A DNA stretch of 6,810 bases from Saprospiraceae bacterium (GTDB lineage Bacteria > Bacteroidota > Bacteroidia > Chitinophagales > Saprospiraceae). How positions within the stretch are numbered: position 1 is the stretch's first letter; every line of letters begins with the position of its first letter. The stretch covers positions 1 to 6,810 of the forward strand of contig JAJDFU010000438.1 in the NCBI GenBank assembly GCA_020528935.1. Reading direction: 5' to 3'. Positions 1-5,705 of the stretch are shown in pieces. A model generated the notes under the pieces. That model was not told the origin of the DNA. It ran no database searches and was given only the letters and a program-made list of their open reading frames with translations. The position numbers and the translations under genes were made by a program.

Positions 1-166
1 CACAGGTCGTCTTGCCTAACCCGCGTGGGCCTCAAAACAGAAAAGCGTGGGCCAGCTGATCGTTGCGCAGGGCGTTTTTCAGGGTTTGAGTTACGTGCTG
101 CTGCCCCACCACCTCCTCAAAGCGGACGGGCCGGTATTTCCTGGCCGACACTACAAAGTTGCTCAT
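1..166 (-). CDS. dnaX: DNA polymerase III subunit gamma/tau, N-terminal fragment with an in-frame TGA
   Basis: The minus strand from an ATG at 166-164 reads MSNFVVSARKYRP, then a VVGQQHV stretch and LAHAFLF, which is the start of the clamp-loader ATPase DnaX, the subunit that loads the sliding clamp at the replication fork. After 44 codons there is an in-frame TGA (plus-strand positions 32-34). The same frame then continues as GPRGLGKTTC, the Walker A loop that binds ATP, and runs off the window. In related proteins I recall the sequence as FLFCGPRGVGKTT, so TGA sits where a cysteine codon (TGC or TGT) is expected. A single-base substitution explains it and no frameshift is needed. Because dnaX is essential, a sequencing or assembly error near a contig end is the simplest reading; a real nonsense mutation is possible. 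A GAGGA motif 8 nt upstream of the ATG supports the start. Family identity is confident; intactness is not. Confidence 0.85.
32..34 (-). other. In-frame stop codon (TGA) within dnaX
   Basis: This is codon 45 of the dnaX frame. Recognisable DnaX sequence continues on both sides of it in one frame. TGA is used as a normal stop by nadE, the UPF0047 gene, both barrel genes and the GH3 gene in this same window, each at the expected end of its protein, so a reassigned UGA is not supported. Confidence 0.85.
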
Positions 167-174
167 GCGCGTTT

Positions 175-179
175 TCCTC
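175..179 (-). promoter_or_regulatory. Shine-Dalgarno-like motif of dnaX
   Basis: GAGGA on the minus strand lies 8 nt upstream of the dnaX ATG. It is one of the clearer ribosome binding sites in the window and supports the start at 166. Confidence 0.45.
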
Positions 180-212
180 GTTTCTGTCGATTAAATGTAC
201 GAAATATTACCT

Positions 213-237
213 GCCCGCTGCTTACCTTCAGGCGGGC
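213..237. repeat. Inverted repeat in the dnaX-nadE divergent spacer
   Basis: GCCCGCTG (213-220) can pair with CAgGCGGGC (229-237), giving 8 pairs with one bulged G and an 8-nt loop. It is in the 140-bp spacer between the divergent starts of dnaX and nadE and could form a hairpin in a nadE leader or be a protein-binding site. No T-run follows it on either strand, so it is not a terminator. The rest of the spacer (167-306) shows no convincing Bacteroidota promoter pair and no other gene. Confidence 0.3.
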
Positions 238-306
238 GTCAGGACGTGCCGGGGGCCAAACCAAGCCCGTCCTGCGTTGTTTTTTCGCCAAACCCAAGAA
301 AGAACC

Positions 307-1944
307 ATGAAAATAGCGATTGCCCAGCTCAACTATCACATCGGCAATTTCGAGGGCAACCTGGCCAAGATGCTGCGCGCCGTGGATGCAGCCCGGCAGC
401 AAGAGGCCGATCTGATCTGCTTCAGCGAACTGGCTACCTGCGGATATCCGCCGCGCGACTTTCTGGAATTCGACGACTTCATCCGCCTGGCGCGGGAGAC
501 GGTGGAAAAGCTGGCCGAGGCCGCTCAGGGCATTGCCATCGTAGTGGGATCGCCCTCCAAGAACCCGCGCATAGAGGGCAAGGATCTCTTCAACTCGGCC
601 TATTTCCTGGCCGACGGGCAGATCCGGCAGGTACAGCACAAGACCCTGCTGCCCACTTACGACATTTTCGACGAATACCGCTATTTCGAACCGGCCGGCC
701 AATGGCAGGTGGTGGAGTACCAGGGCAAGCGCATTGCCCTCACCGTGTGCGAGGACATCTGGAACATCGGCAACGAGAATCCGCTGTACACGGTTTGTCC
801 CATGGATGAAATGCTGGATCAGCAGCCCGACTTCATGCTCAATTTGTCGGCCTCTCCCTTTTCGCATACGCAGGCCGAAGAGCGGCTGCACGTGCTGCGC
901 AGCAATGTGGAGCGCTACCAGCTCCCCATATTCTACGTCAACCACTGCGGCGCCCAGACGGAGCTCATCTTCGACGGCGGGTCGCTGGTGGTGTCGCCCG
1001 GCGGGCAGGTGCACGACGAACTGCCCTACTTCGAGGAATGTATACGCACCTACGAGCTGGAGGAGGTCATTCGCAATGGCCATCACAAGCCGCAGGCCCG
1101 GGAAAAGATCGCCCTCATGCACGATGCTCTGGTGCTGGGGGTGCGCGACTATTTTCAAAAGCTCCGCTTCCGGGATGCCATCGTAGGGCTGTCCGGCGGC
1201 ATCGATTCGGCCCTGGTGCTGGTGTTGGCGGCCCGCGCCCTGGGGCAGGATCACGTGCGCGCCCTGCTCATGCCCTCCCAGTTCTCATCCGGGCACTCCG
1301 TGACCGATGCCCGCCAACTGGCCCGCAACCTGGGGGTGCAGTACGACATCATCCCGATTGAAGGCATCTACCAGGCCTACGAGCGGGCACTGGAACCCCA
1401 CTTCTGGGCTACCGAATTCGGCATTGCCGAGGAGAACATTCAATCCAGGGCCCGGGGCATGTTGCTCATGGCGTTTTCGAACAAGTTCGGCAATATCCTG
1501 CTCAACACCTCCAACAAGAGCGAACTGGCCGTGGGCTACGGCACCCTCTACGGCGACATGTGCGGCGGCCTGAGCGTGATCGGCGACCTCTACAAGACGG
1601 AGGTCGTCGAAATGTGCAGGCACATCAACCGCGAGGAGGAGATCATCCCTCAAAACATCATCGACAAGCCGCCGAGTGCAGAATTGCGCCCCGATCAGAA
1701 AGACACCGACAGCCTGCCGCCCTACGACGTCCTGGACAAGATCCTGTACGAGTACATCGAAAACCGCCGGGATCCGGACGATATCGTGCAGATGGGTTTT
1801 TCCGAAGCGGTGGTTCGGCGCGCGCTGCGCCTGGTCAATATCAATGAGTTCAAGCGCCACCAGACGGCTCCGGTCCTGCGGGTATCCCCCAAAGCCTTCG
1901 GCATGGGGCGCCGCATGCCCATCGTGGGCAAGTACCTGGCCTGA
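307..1944 (+). CDS. nadE: Glutamine-dependent NAD+ synthetase
   Basis: This 545-residue cytoplasmic enzyme makes NAD+ from deamido-NAD+ and ATP, the last step of NAD biosynthesis, using ammonia released from glutamine. The N-terminal part (about 1-260) is a nitrilase-fold glutaminase domain. Its expected Glu-Lys-Cys triad is visible as E41 (in CFSELAT), K112 (in QHKTLLP) and C148 (in LTVCEDIWN). The C-terminal synthetase domain carries the PP-loop SGGIDS at 296-301 and the NTSNKSE...YGTLYGDMCGG block at about 400-421. It ends with the family-like GRRMPIVGKYLA. I chose the ATG at 307 because MKIAIAQLNYHIGNF is the usual first strand of the domain. The frame stays open upstream to 25, but that stretch overlaps dnaX and has no family similarity. 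A purine-rich AAGAAAGAA precedes the start. Length is normal for the two-domain form and no key residue is missing. It is divergent from dnaX and convergent with the barrel gene. Confidence 0.97.
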   Translation: MKIAIAQLNYHIGNFEGNLAKMLRAVDAARQQEADLICFSELATCGYPPRDFLEFDDFIRLARETVEKLAEAAQGIAIVVGSPSKNPRIEGKDLFNSAYFLADGQIRQVQHKTLLPTYDIFDEYRYFEPAGQWQVVEYQGKRIALTVCEDIWNIGNENPLYTVCPMDEMLDQQPDFMLNLSASPFSHTQAEERLHVLRSNVERYQLPIFYVNHCGAQTELIFDGGSLVVSPGGQVHDELPYFEECIRTYELEEVIRNGHHKPQAREKIALMHDALVLGVRDYFQKLRFRDAIVGLSGGIDSALVLVLAARALGQDHVRALLMPSQFSSGHSVTDARQLARNLGVQYDIIPIEGIYQAYERALEPHFWATEFGIAEENIQSRARGMLLMAFSNKFGNILLNTSNKSELAVGYGTLYGDMCGGLSVIGDLYKTEVVEMCRHINREEEIIPQNIIDKPPSAELRPDQKDTDSLPPYDVLDKILYEYIENRRDPDDIVQMGFSEAVVRRALRLVNINEFKRHQTAPVLRVSPKAFGMGRRMPIVGKYLA

Positions 1945-1948
1945 CGGG

Positions 1949-1968
1949 AAAATCCGCCGGGGCCGGCG
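1949..1968 (-). terminator. Weak candidate terminator of the small barrel gene
   Basis: In the 25-bp gap between the convergent stops of nadE and the barrel gene, CGCCG (1955-1959) and CGGCG (1964-1968) form a 5-bp GC-rich stem with a 4-nt loop. On the minus strand it is followed by GATTTT, a short T-run. On the plus strand no T-run follows. The stem is short and the T-run weak, so this is tentative. Confidence 0.3.
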
Positions 1969-1969
1969 A

Positions 1970-2530
1970 TCACTGATCGCCTATGCCTATCGTAGCGCCG
2001 ACCGAGAGCATGGAGAGCTGGTCGGGGTTGATTTCCATACTTTCGTACTCCAGGCGAAGGCCCACCGGCCCAAACTGTACGCCGGCGCCCACGCCCCAGG
2101 CAAATACGGAGCCTTTTACGGTGCGGTCGATCGTCTCGCTGAATCCTCCGCCGAAGGCTTTTTCGTCGGTGATGCGGTAGAAAAAGCCGGCCTTGCCGAA
2201 AAAGCGCAGAAAGCTTACCGGCAGGGTGAGCTTGGCCATCAGATCGCCGCCGCGCGTGCGCGAAGTGCCCGTGAGGCCGGATTCTACGTTGTCCACCTCG
2301 CCGAAGTCGCGGTAGCCGCCTTCCAGGCCGATGAAGCGCCAACCCACGCCGCCGAATACCTTCCAGGCGAAGGCGTTGCTCTTGATGCCAAAATCCTGAC
2401 CGGAGATATTGAGCAGGCTGTGGTTCTGGAAACTGTTGCCCAGCGAACCGCCGATATAGGCCGTTTGTGCATTTGCGGTCAGGGCAAAGCCCACTAAAAA
2501 CAGGGCAATGAAAAGCGTCCTTAGGTACAT
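1970..2530 (-). CDS. Outer-membrane beta-barrel protein (OmpA-like/OMP_b-brl type), 186 aa
   Basis: A Sec signal peptide is clear: MYLRT, a hydrophobic stretch, then TANA|Q with likely cleavage after A21. The mature protein of about 165 residues alternates short strands rich in aromatic residues and glycine, such as KVFGGVGWRFIGLEGGYRDF, FFGKAGFFYRI, WGVGAGVQFGPVGLRLEYESME and MLSVGATIGI. This pattern fits an 8-stranded OmpA/Opa-like barrel in the outer membrane. No peptidoglycan-binding domain follows, so it is barrel only. Its ligand or role cannot be read from the sequence. I chose the ATG at 2530 because the signal peptide begins there; the frame is open to 2734, but the upstream residues look like translated spacer. 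It is divergent from the DUF6089 barrel gene, and a 26-bp inverted repeat starts 20 bp upstream of its ATG. Barrel identity is confident, exact family less so. Confidence 0.85.
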   Translation of the reverse strand: MYLRTLFIALFLVGFALTANAQTAYIGGSLGNSFQNHSLLNISGQDFGIKSNAFAWKVFGGVGWRFIGLEGGYRDFGEVDNVESGLTGTSRTRGGDLMAKLTLPVSFLRFFGKAGFFYRITDEKAFGGGFSETIDRTVKGSVFAWGVGAGVQFGPVGLRLEYESMEINPDQLSMLSVGATIGIGDQ

Positions 2531-2550
2531 ATTAGGGTGTGTTTTTGTGA

Positions 2551-2576
2551 TTTGGGAAAAGCGGCCTTTTCCCGAA
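2551..2576. repeat. Strong inverted repeat upstream of the small barrel gene
   Basis: TTTGGGAAAAG (2551-2561) and CTTTTCCCGAA (2566-2576) are complementary over 11 positions, with one T-G wobble, around a 4-base CGGC loop. It lies 20 bp upstream of the barrel gene's ATG at 2530. No T-run follows on either strand, so it is more likely an operator for a dimeric regulator or a 5'-UTR stem-loop than a terminator. Confidence 0.55.
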
Positions 2577-2736
2577 CGGTGCACGGCGGAAACAGCTTTG
2601 CCGCGAATCCGTTCTCTCGTTGGATTCAATGCCAGTATAACGGCCATTGCCTTTGGAATCGTGTTACTAAAATCATAAAATCGCCGCTGGCCGGCCACGG
2701 AATATTTTCCCGAAAACCCGGCGACAAAGTTCACAT

Positions 2737-2767
2737 TACCGGCCTGCTGCCATACCAGGGGCCGGTA
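2737..2767. repeat. Inverted repeat upstream of the DUF6089 gene
   Basis: TACCGGCC (2737-2744) and GGCCGGTA (2760-2767) are perfect 8-bp complements around a 15-base loop. It lies 46 bp upstream of the DUF6089 start and just upstream of the putative -7 box. It could be a regulator site or, given the local GC content, chance. Confidence 0.3.
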
Positions 2768-2783
2768 TTCAGCCGTTTAAGAG

Positions 2784-2791
2784 TAGCTTTG
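2784..2791 (+). promoter_or_regulatory. Candidate Bacteroidota -7 box for the DUF6089 gene
   Basis: TAGCTTTG matches the Bacteroidota -7 consensus TAnnTTTG exactly. It is 21 bp upstream of the ATG at 2813, which would give a short leader containing the ribosome binding site. No TTTG-like -33 element is visible at the expected distance, so it is only half supported. It overlaps the 12-bp palindrome GCTTTGCAAAGC (2786-2797), a possible operator. Confidence 0.35.
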
Positions 2792-2799
2792 CAAAGCCG

Positions 2800-2804
2800 A
2801 AGGA
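2800..2804 (+). promoter_or_regulatory. Ribosome binding site of the DUF6089 gene
   Basis: AAGGA lies 8 nt upstream of the ATG at 2813 and decides that start over the upstream in-frame codons. Confidence 0.5.
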
Positions 2805-2812
2805 AATCAGGA

Positions 2813-3655
2813 ATGGTGAAACGAATCGCACTGCTGGCCGCACTTTCATTGCTCGCCTTTGCCCTGCCTGCCCAGCGAGGCTGGGAAGTGGGCGGCATGG
2901 TGGGAACCATGTTTTATTTCGGTGACCTCAACACCCAGGTCAGCCTCAAATCGCCGGGGCCTTATCTGGGAGCCCTGGGGCGGTACAACTTCAACAAACG
3001 GACCGCCATGCGTTTTGGCTTGAACTTCGGCTACCTGCGCGCTGACGACGCCAACTCGCGCAATGTGTACGAGCAGGCCCGCAATCTGAGCTTTCGCTCT
3101 CCGGTGATCGAGGGCCAGGCCATCCTGGAATTCAACTTTCTGCCCTTCAAGCACGGCGGCAAAGAAGACTTTTTCTCGCCCTACCTCCTGGGCGGCATAG
3201 GGGTGTTCTACTTCAATCCACAGGCCGAATACGAGGGCGAGTGGGTGGCACTGCAGCCCCTGGGTACGGAAGGGCAGCTGCGCGGCGAGGAGTACGCCAA
3301 AGTGAGCGCTTCGCTGGCTTACGGCTTTGGCATGAAGTTCAGCCTGAACTACCGCTGGACCCTGTTCGCCGAGTTGATGGCACGCGCCACTTTTACCGAC
3401 TACCTGGACGATGTGAGTACCGTATATCCCGACCGGAGAGAACTGCTGCGCACGCGCGGCGAGCTGGCCGTCGCCCTGTCCGACCGCTCCGTGGAGATCC
3501 CCGGTGTGGTGGAGGCGCCCATCGGAGAGGAGGGCCTGCAGCGCGGCGACAGTCGCACCATGGATCAATTTGCCGGGATTACGGTGGGGCTTACCTATTT
3601 TTTCGGCAGCCTGCGATGTCCCGATTACGGACAGGGGACTCGCCGATCGGATTGA
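2813..3655 (+). CDS. DUF6089-family outer-membrane beta-barrel protein (possibly PorG-like), 280 aa
   Basis: The protein starts with a signal peptide (MVKRIALLAALSLLAFALPA|Q, cleavage near residue 20). It continues with EVGGMVGTMFYFGDLN, a GRYNFNKRTAMRFGLNFGYLRADD block, RNLSFRSPVIEG and EFNFLPF, motifs I recognise from the DUF6089 outer-membrane family of Bacteroidota. The remaining strands (SPYLLGGIGVFYFNP, LAYGFGMKFSLNYRW, GITVGLTYFFGSLRCP) complete a barrel typical in size for the family. Some DUF6089 proteins are annotated as PorG, an outer-membrane part of the type IX secretion system. I cannot confirm that role from sequence alone, and no other secretion gene is in the window. The ATG at 2813 is chosen for the signal peptide and the AAGGA site. 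The frame is open from 2537, but that upstream part is spacer. It is transcribed alone or with the following gene, depending on the terminator at 3657-3689. Confidence 0.85.
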   Translation: MVKRIALLAALSLLAFALPAQRGWEVGGMVGTMFYFGDLNTQVSLKSPGPYLGALGRYNFNKRTAMRFGLNFGYLRADDANSRNVYEQARNLSFRSPVIEGQAILEFNFLPFKHGGKEDFFSPYLLGGIGVFYFNPQAEYEGEWVALQPLGTEGQLRGEEYAKVSASLAYGFGMKFSLNYRWTLFAELMARATFTDYLDDVSTVYPDRRELLRTRGELAVALSDRSVEIPGVVEAPIGEEGLQRGDSRTMDQFAGITVGLTYFFGSLRCPDYGQGTRRSD

Positions 3656-3656
3656 T

Positions 3657-3689
3657 CCGGCTCCAGAAAATGGCCGGCTTTTTTATTTT
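3657..3689 (+). terminator. Intrinsic terminator of the DUF6089 gene
   Basis: CCGGCT (3657-3662) pairs with GGCCGG (3672-3677), six pairs including one wobble, with a 9-nt loop. One base later comes TTTTTTATTTT (3679-3689). It begins directly after the TGA at 3653-3655. An alternative upstream stem, GCCGATC (3642-3648) with GATcCGGC (3654-3661), would compete with it. The T-run ends 5 bases before the next ATG, so the UPF0047 gene must depend on readthrough or on a start very close by. Confidence 0.6.
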
Positions 3690-3694
3690 GCGCA

Positions 3695-4105
3695 ATGATC
3701 CAGCAAACGCAATTCAGCCTGCCGCCCTTCCGCAGGGGCTTTCATCTCATCACTGCTGATGTGTTGCGCGAAGCGCCCCCCCTGCCGGCTGCCGGTTTGT
3801 TTCACCTCTTTATCCAGCACACCTCTGCGGCCCTGGCCGTCAACGAAAATGCCGATCCGAGCGTGCGCGTCGATTTCGAGCAGGTGTTCAATCAGCTCGT
3901 ACCGGAAGATCTTCCCTTTCTCACCCATACGATCGAAGGCCCCGACGACATGCCGGCCCACATCAAGGCTGCTCTGATCGGCACCTCCCTCACCCTGCCG
4001 GTGCGCGCCGGACAACTGGCGCTGGGTACCTGGCAAGGCATTTACTTGTGCGAATTCCGGAATTCAGCCCGCCCGAGAACGCTGGTGGTCACCGTCTATT
4101 CCTGA
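3695..4105 (+). CDS. yjbQ: YjbQ/UPF0047 family protein (secondary thiamine-phosphate synthase type)
   Basis: The 136-residue length and motifs are those of UPF0047. They are QHTSAAL at 41-47 with H42, NENADPSVR at 50-58, HTIEGPDDMPAHIK at 78-91 (H78, E81, H89) and the LGTWQGIYLCEFR signature at 110-122. The conserved histidines and acids are thought to form a metal-binding pocket. The name comes from E. coli YjbQ, which has weak thiamine-phosphate synthase activity; the family's true reaction is not established, and no thiamine gene is nearby. It is cytoplasmic, without a signal peptide or membrane segment. The ATG at 3695 has no Shine-Dalgarno sequence and sits 5 bases after a T-run. GH3 follows after 52 bp on the same strand, so the two may be co-transcribed. 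Family assignment is very confident, function is not. Confidence 0.95.
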   Translation: MIQQTQFSLPPFRRGFHLITADVLREAPPLPAAGLFHLFIQHTSAALAVNENADPSVRVDFEQVFNQLVPEDLPFLTHTIEGPDDMPAHIKAALIGTSLTLPVRAGQLALGTWQGIYLCEFRNSARPRTLVVTVYS

Positions 4106-4157
4106 GGAAGTCGGATGGCATCGTTATCTTTCCTGCTCATGCACCAAAGACATCGCC

Positions 4158-5705
4158 ATGCCCATCTTAGGACCTTTCATTAAGCGCGCGCTCCGCATAG
4201 GCGAAACCCTGGAGCGCAAGCTGCCCCACGATCCGGTGAAGCACCAGCACCGGTCCCTGCGCCGGCTGCTGAAAAAAGCCGGCCATACGGCTTTCGGGCA
4301 GTACTACGATTTTAAGTCCATCCTGGAGGCCAGGGACATGATCAGCGCCTTTCAACAGCAAGTTCCGCTTTTCGACTATGAGGAGATGTACGCCAAATGG
4401 TGGCATATGACGCTCAATCAGGTGGAGAACGTAAGCTGGAAGGGGCGGGTCAACTATTTCGCGCTCAGTTCCGGTACCACCGGAAGCACCAGCAAGCACA
4501 TACCGGTCACGGACGATATGCTTCGGGCGATGCGGCGGGCCGCCCTGCGGCTGTTCTTTTCCATGGCCCGCTTCGATGTCGACCCCCAGCTGTTCACCAA
4601 GGCCATGTTCATGCTGGGCGGCAGTGCCAGCCTGCAGGAGCAGGATGGCTATTTTGAGGGTGACCTCAGCGGGATCAATGCCGGGCGCGTGCCTTTCTGG
4701 ATACGGCCCTACTACAAACCCGGTACGGAAATCTCCAAAATCACCGACTGGAATGCGCGCATCGACGAAGTGGTGCGCCATGCCTGCCAATGGGATGTGG
4801 GCTTCATCGTCGGCATCCCCGCCTGGATTCAGCTCACCCTGGAGAAGATCATCCGCCACTACCGGCTGGAAACCATCCACGATCTCTGGCCCAACCTGCA
4901 GGTGTACGTGCATGGGGGAGTGCATATCGGGCCGTATAAAAGCAGTTTCGAGCAGCTTACAGCAAAGCCCCTCATCTACGTGGATACCTATCTGGCTTCA
5001 GAAGGATTTGTCGCCTTTCAGGATCGCCCCGGTGCCGAGGGGATGCGCCTGCTGCTCAATAATGGCATGTTCTTCGAATTCATTCCCTTCGAGGACCGGT
5101 ACTTCGACGAGCAGGGGCAGCCCCTGGATCACGCGCCGGCCCTCGCCATCCGGGATGTGGAGGAGGGCGTGGATTATGCCCTGGTCATCAGCTCCTGTGC
5201 CGGCGCCTGGCGCTACCTCATCGGCGATACGGTGCGCTTTTCCAGCCTGGCGCGGTCCGAGATCCAGATCACCGGGCGCACCAAGCACTACCTCAGCGCA
5301 TGCGGCGAGCACCTTTCGGTCGACAATATGAATGCAGCCGTAGAACAGGTGGAGCGCGCCCTGGAGGTGCGCATTCCCGAGTTTACGGTCAGTGCCGTAC
5401 AACGCGGGCGTCAGTTCTCGCACAAGTGGTACCTGGGCTGTGATCCCCTGCGGGATAAAGCGGCCGTGCGGGAGGTGCTGGACCAGGCTCTCATGGCGGT
5501 CAACGACGATTACCGCACCGAGCGCCAGTCCGTGCTGGATATGGACGTGGAGGTAATTCCTTCCCGCCTGTTCTATGCCTGGCAAGAAAAACAAGGTAAA
5601 TTAGGCGGTCAAAACAAGTTTCCGCGCGTGATGAAGGCGGAGGCGTTCTCCCGCTGGGAACAATTTGTGGGGCAGCATGCCCCTTCGCAAACGTCCAGCT
5701 CATGA
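4158..5705 (+). CDS. GH3-superfamily acyl-acid adenylating / amido synthetase-like protein
   Basis: This complete 515-residue protein belongs to the GH3 family, first known from plant auxin- and jasmonate-amido synthetases, within the ANL adenylating superfamily. Visible motifs are the ATP-binding loop LSSGTTGSTSKHIPVT at about 103-118, YLASEGF at 278-284 (motif II), YLIGDTVRF at 353-361 with D357, and the C-terminal GGQNKFPR around K487. Plant members activate a carboxylic acid as acyl-AMP and then couple it to an amino acid. Bacterial substrates are mostly unknown, and the acid and amino acid cannot be read here. The 'auxin-responsive promoter' label often attached to such genes is historical and does not mean auxin regulation. 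There is no signal peptide, so it is cytoplasmic. The ATG at 4158 gives the usual N-terminus and lacks a clear Shine-Dalgarno sequence. Its stop overlaps the exporter's start (ATGA), implying translational coupling. Confidence 0.93.
   Translation: MPILGPFIKRALRIGETLERKLPHDPVKHQHRSLRRLLKKAGHTAFGQYYDFKSILEARDMISAFQQQVPLFDYEEMYAKWWHMTLNQVENVSWKGRVNYFALSSGTTGSTSKHIPVTDDMLRAMRRAALRLFFSMARFDVDPQLFTKAMFMLGGSASLQEQDGYFEGDLSGINAGRVPFWIRPYYKPGTEISKITDWNARIDEVVRHACQWDVGFIVGIPAWIQLTLEKIIRHYRLETIHDLWPNLQVYVHGGVHIGPYKSSFEQLTAKPLIYVDTYLASEGFVAFQDRPGAEGMRLLLNNGMFFEFIPFEDRYFDEQGQPLDHAPALAIRDVEEGVDYALVISSCAGAWRYLIGDTVRFSSLARSEIQITGRTKHYLSACGEHLSVDNMNAAVEQVERALEVRIPEFTVSAVQRGRQFSHKWYLGCDPLRDKAAVREVLDQALMAVNDDYRTERQSVLDMDVEVIPSRLFYAWQEKQGKLGGQNKFPRVMKAEAFSRWEQFVGQHAPSQTSSS

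Larger units (their letters stand above)
2531..2812. promoter_or_regulatory. Divergent regulatory spacer between two barrel genes
   Basis: This 282-bp non-coding stretch separates two divergent outer-membrane barrel genes, so promoters for both should lie here. It is somewhat more AT-rich in its middle (about 2650-2680) than the flanking genes. It holds three inverted repeats (2551-2576, 2737-2767, 2786-2797) and a Bacteroidota-type -7 box on the plus strand. I found no matching -7 box for the minus-strand gene. Open frames crossing the spacer are extensions of the two genes and lack protein-like features. Confidence 0.5.

Noticed and set aside
32..34. Genome-wide recoding of UGA as an amino acid
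   Set aside because: TGA ends nadE, UPF0047, GH3 and both barrel genes at the expected C-termini, so it works as a stop in this organism.
192..199. TACATTTA on the minus strand as a -7 box for dnaX
   Set aside because: It matches the consensus except for the final G, and no -33 TTTG lies at the right distance.
25..306. A 94-residue N-terminal extension of the NAD+ synthetase, because the frame is open from 25
   Set aside because: The extension overlaps dnaX on the other strand, has low-complexity residues and no nitrilase-like sequence. The glutaminase domain begins exactly at the ATG at 307.
163..1254. Long open frame on the minus strand across nadE (363 codons)
   Set aside because: It lies antisense to strongly conserved nadE and is composed of the histidine-, glutamine- and arginine-rich sequence typical of GC-rich antisense shadows.
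2653..2681. Sigma70-like pair TTGGAA and TAAAAT with 17-bp spacing in the barrel-gene spacer
   Set aside because: Bacteroidota primary sigma factors use a different consensus, and the -35 match is only 4 of 6. AT-rich spacers produce such matches often.
2688..2697. TGGCCGGCCA palindrome in the spacer
   Set aside because: A 10-bp GC-rich palindrome is expected several times by chance in a window of this composition, and it has no telling position.
2846..3568. Minus-strand open frame inside the DUF6089 gene (240 codons)
   Set aside because: It is an antisense shadow, with no start context, domain or signal sequence, opposite a recognised gene.
4125..4132. TATCTTTC as a -7 box for the GH3 gene
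   Set aside because: The last base deviates, no -33 element is visible, and a shared transcript with the upstream gene is equally possible.
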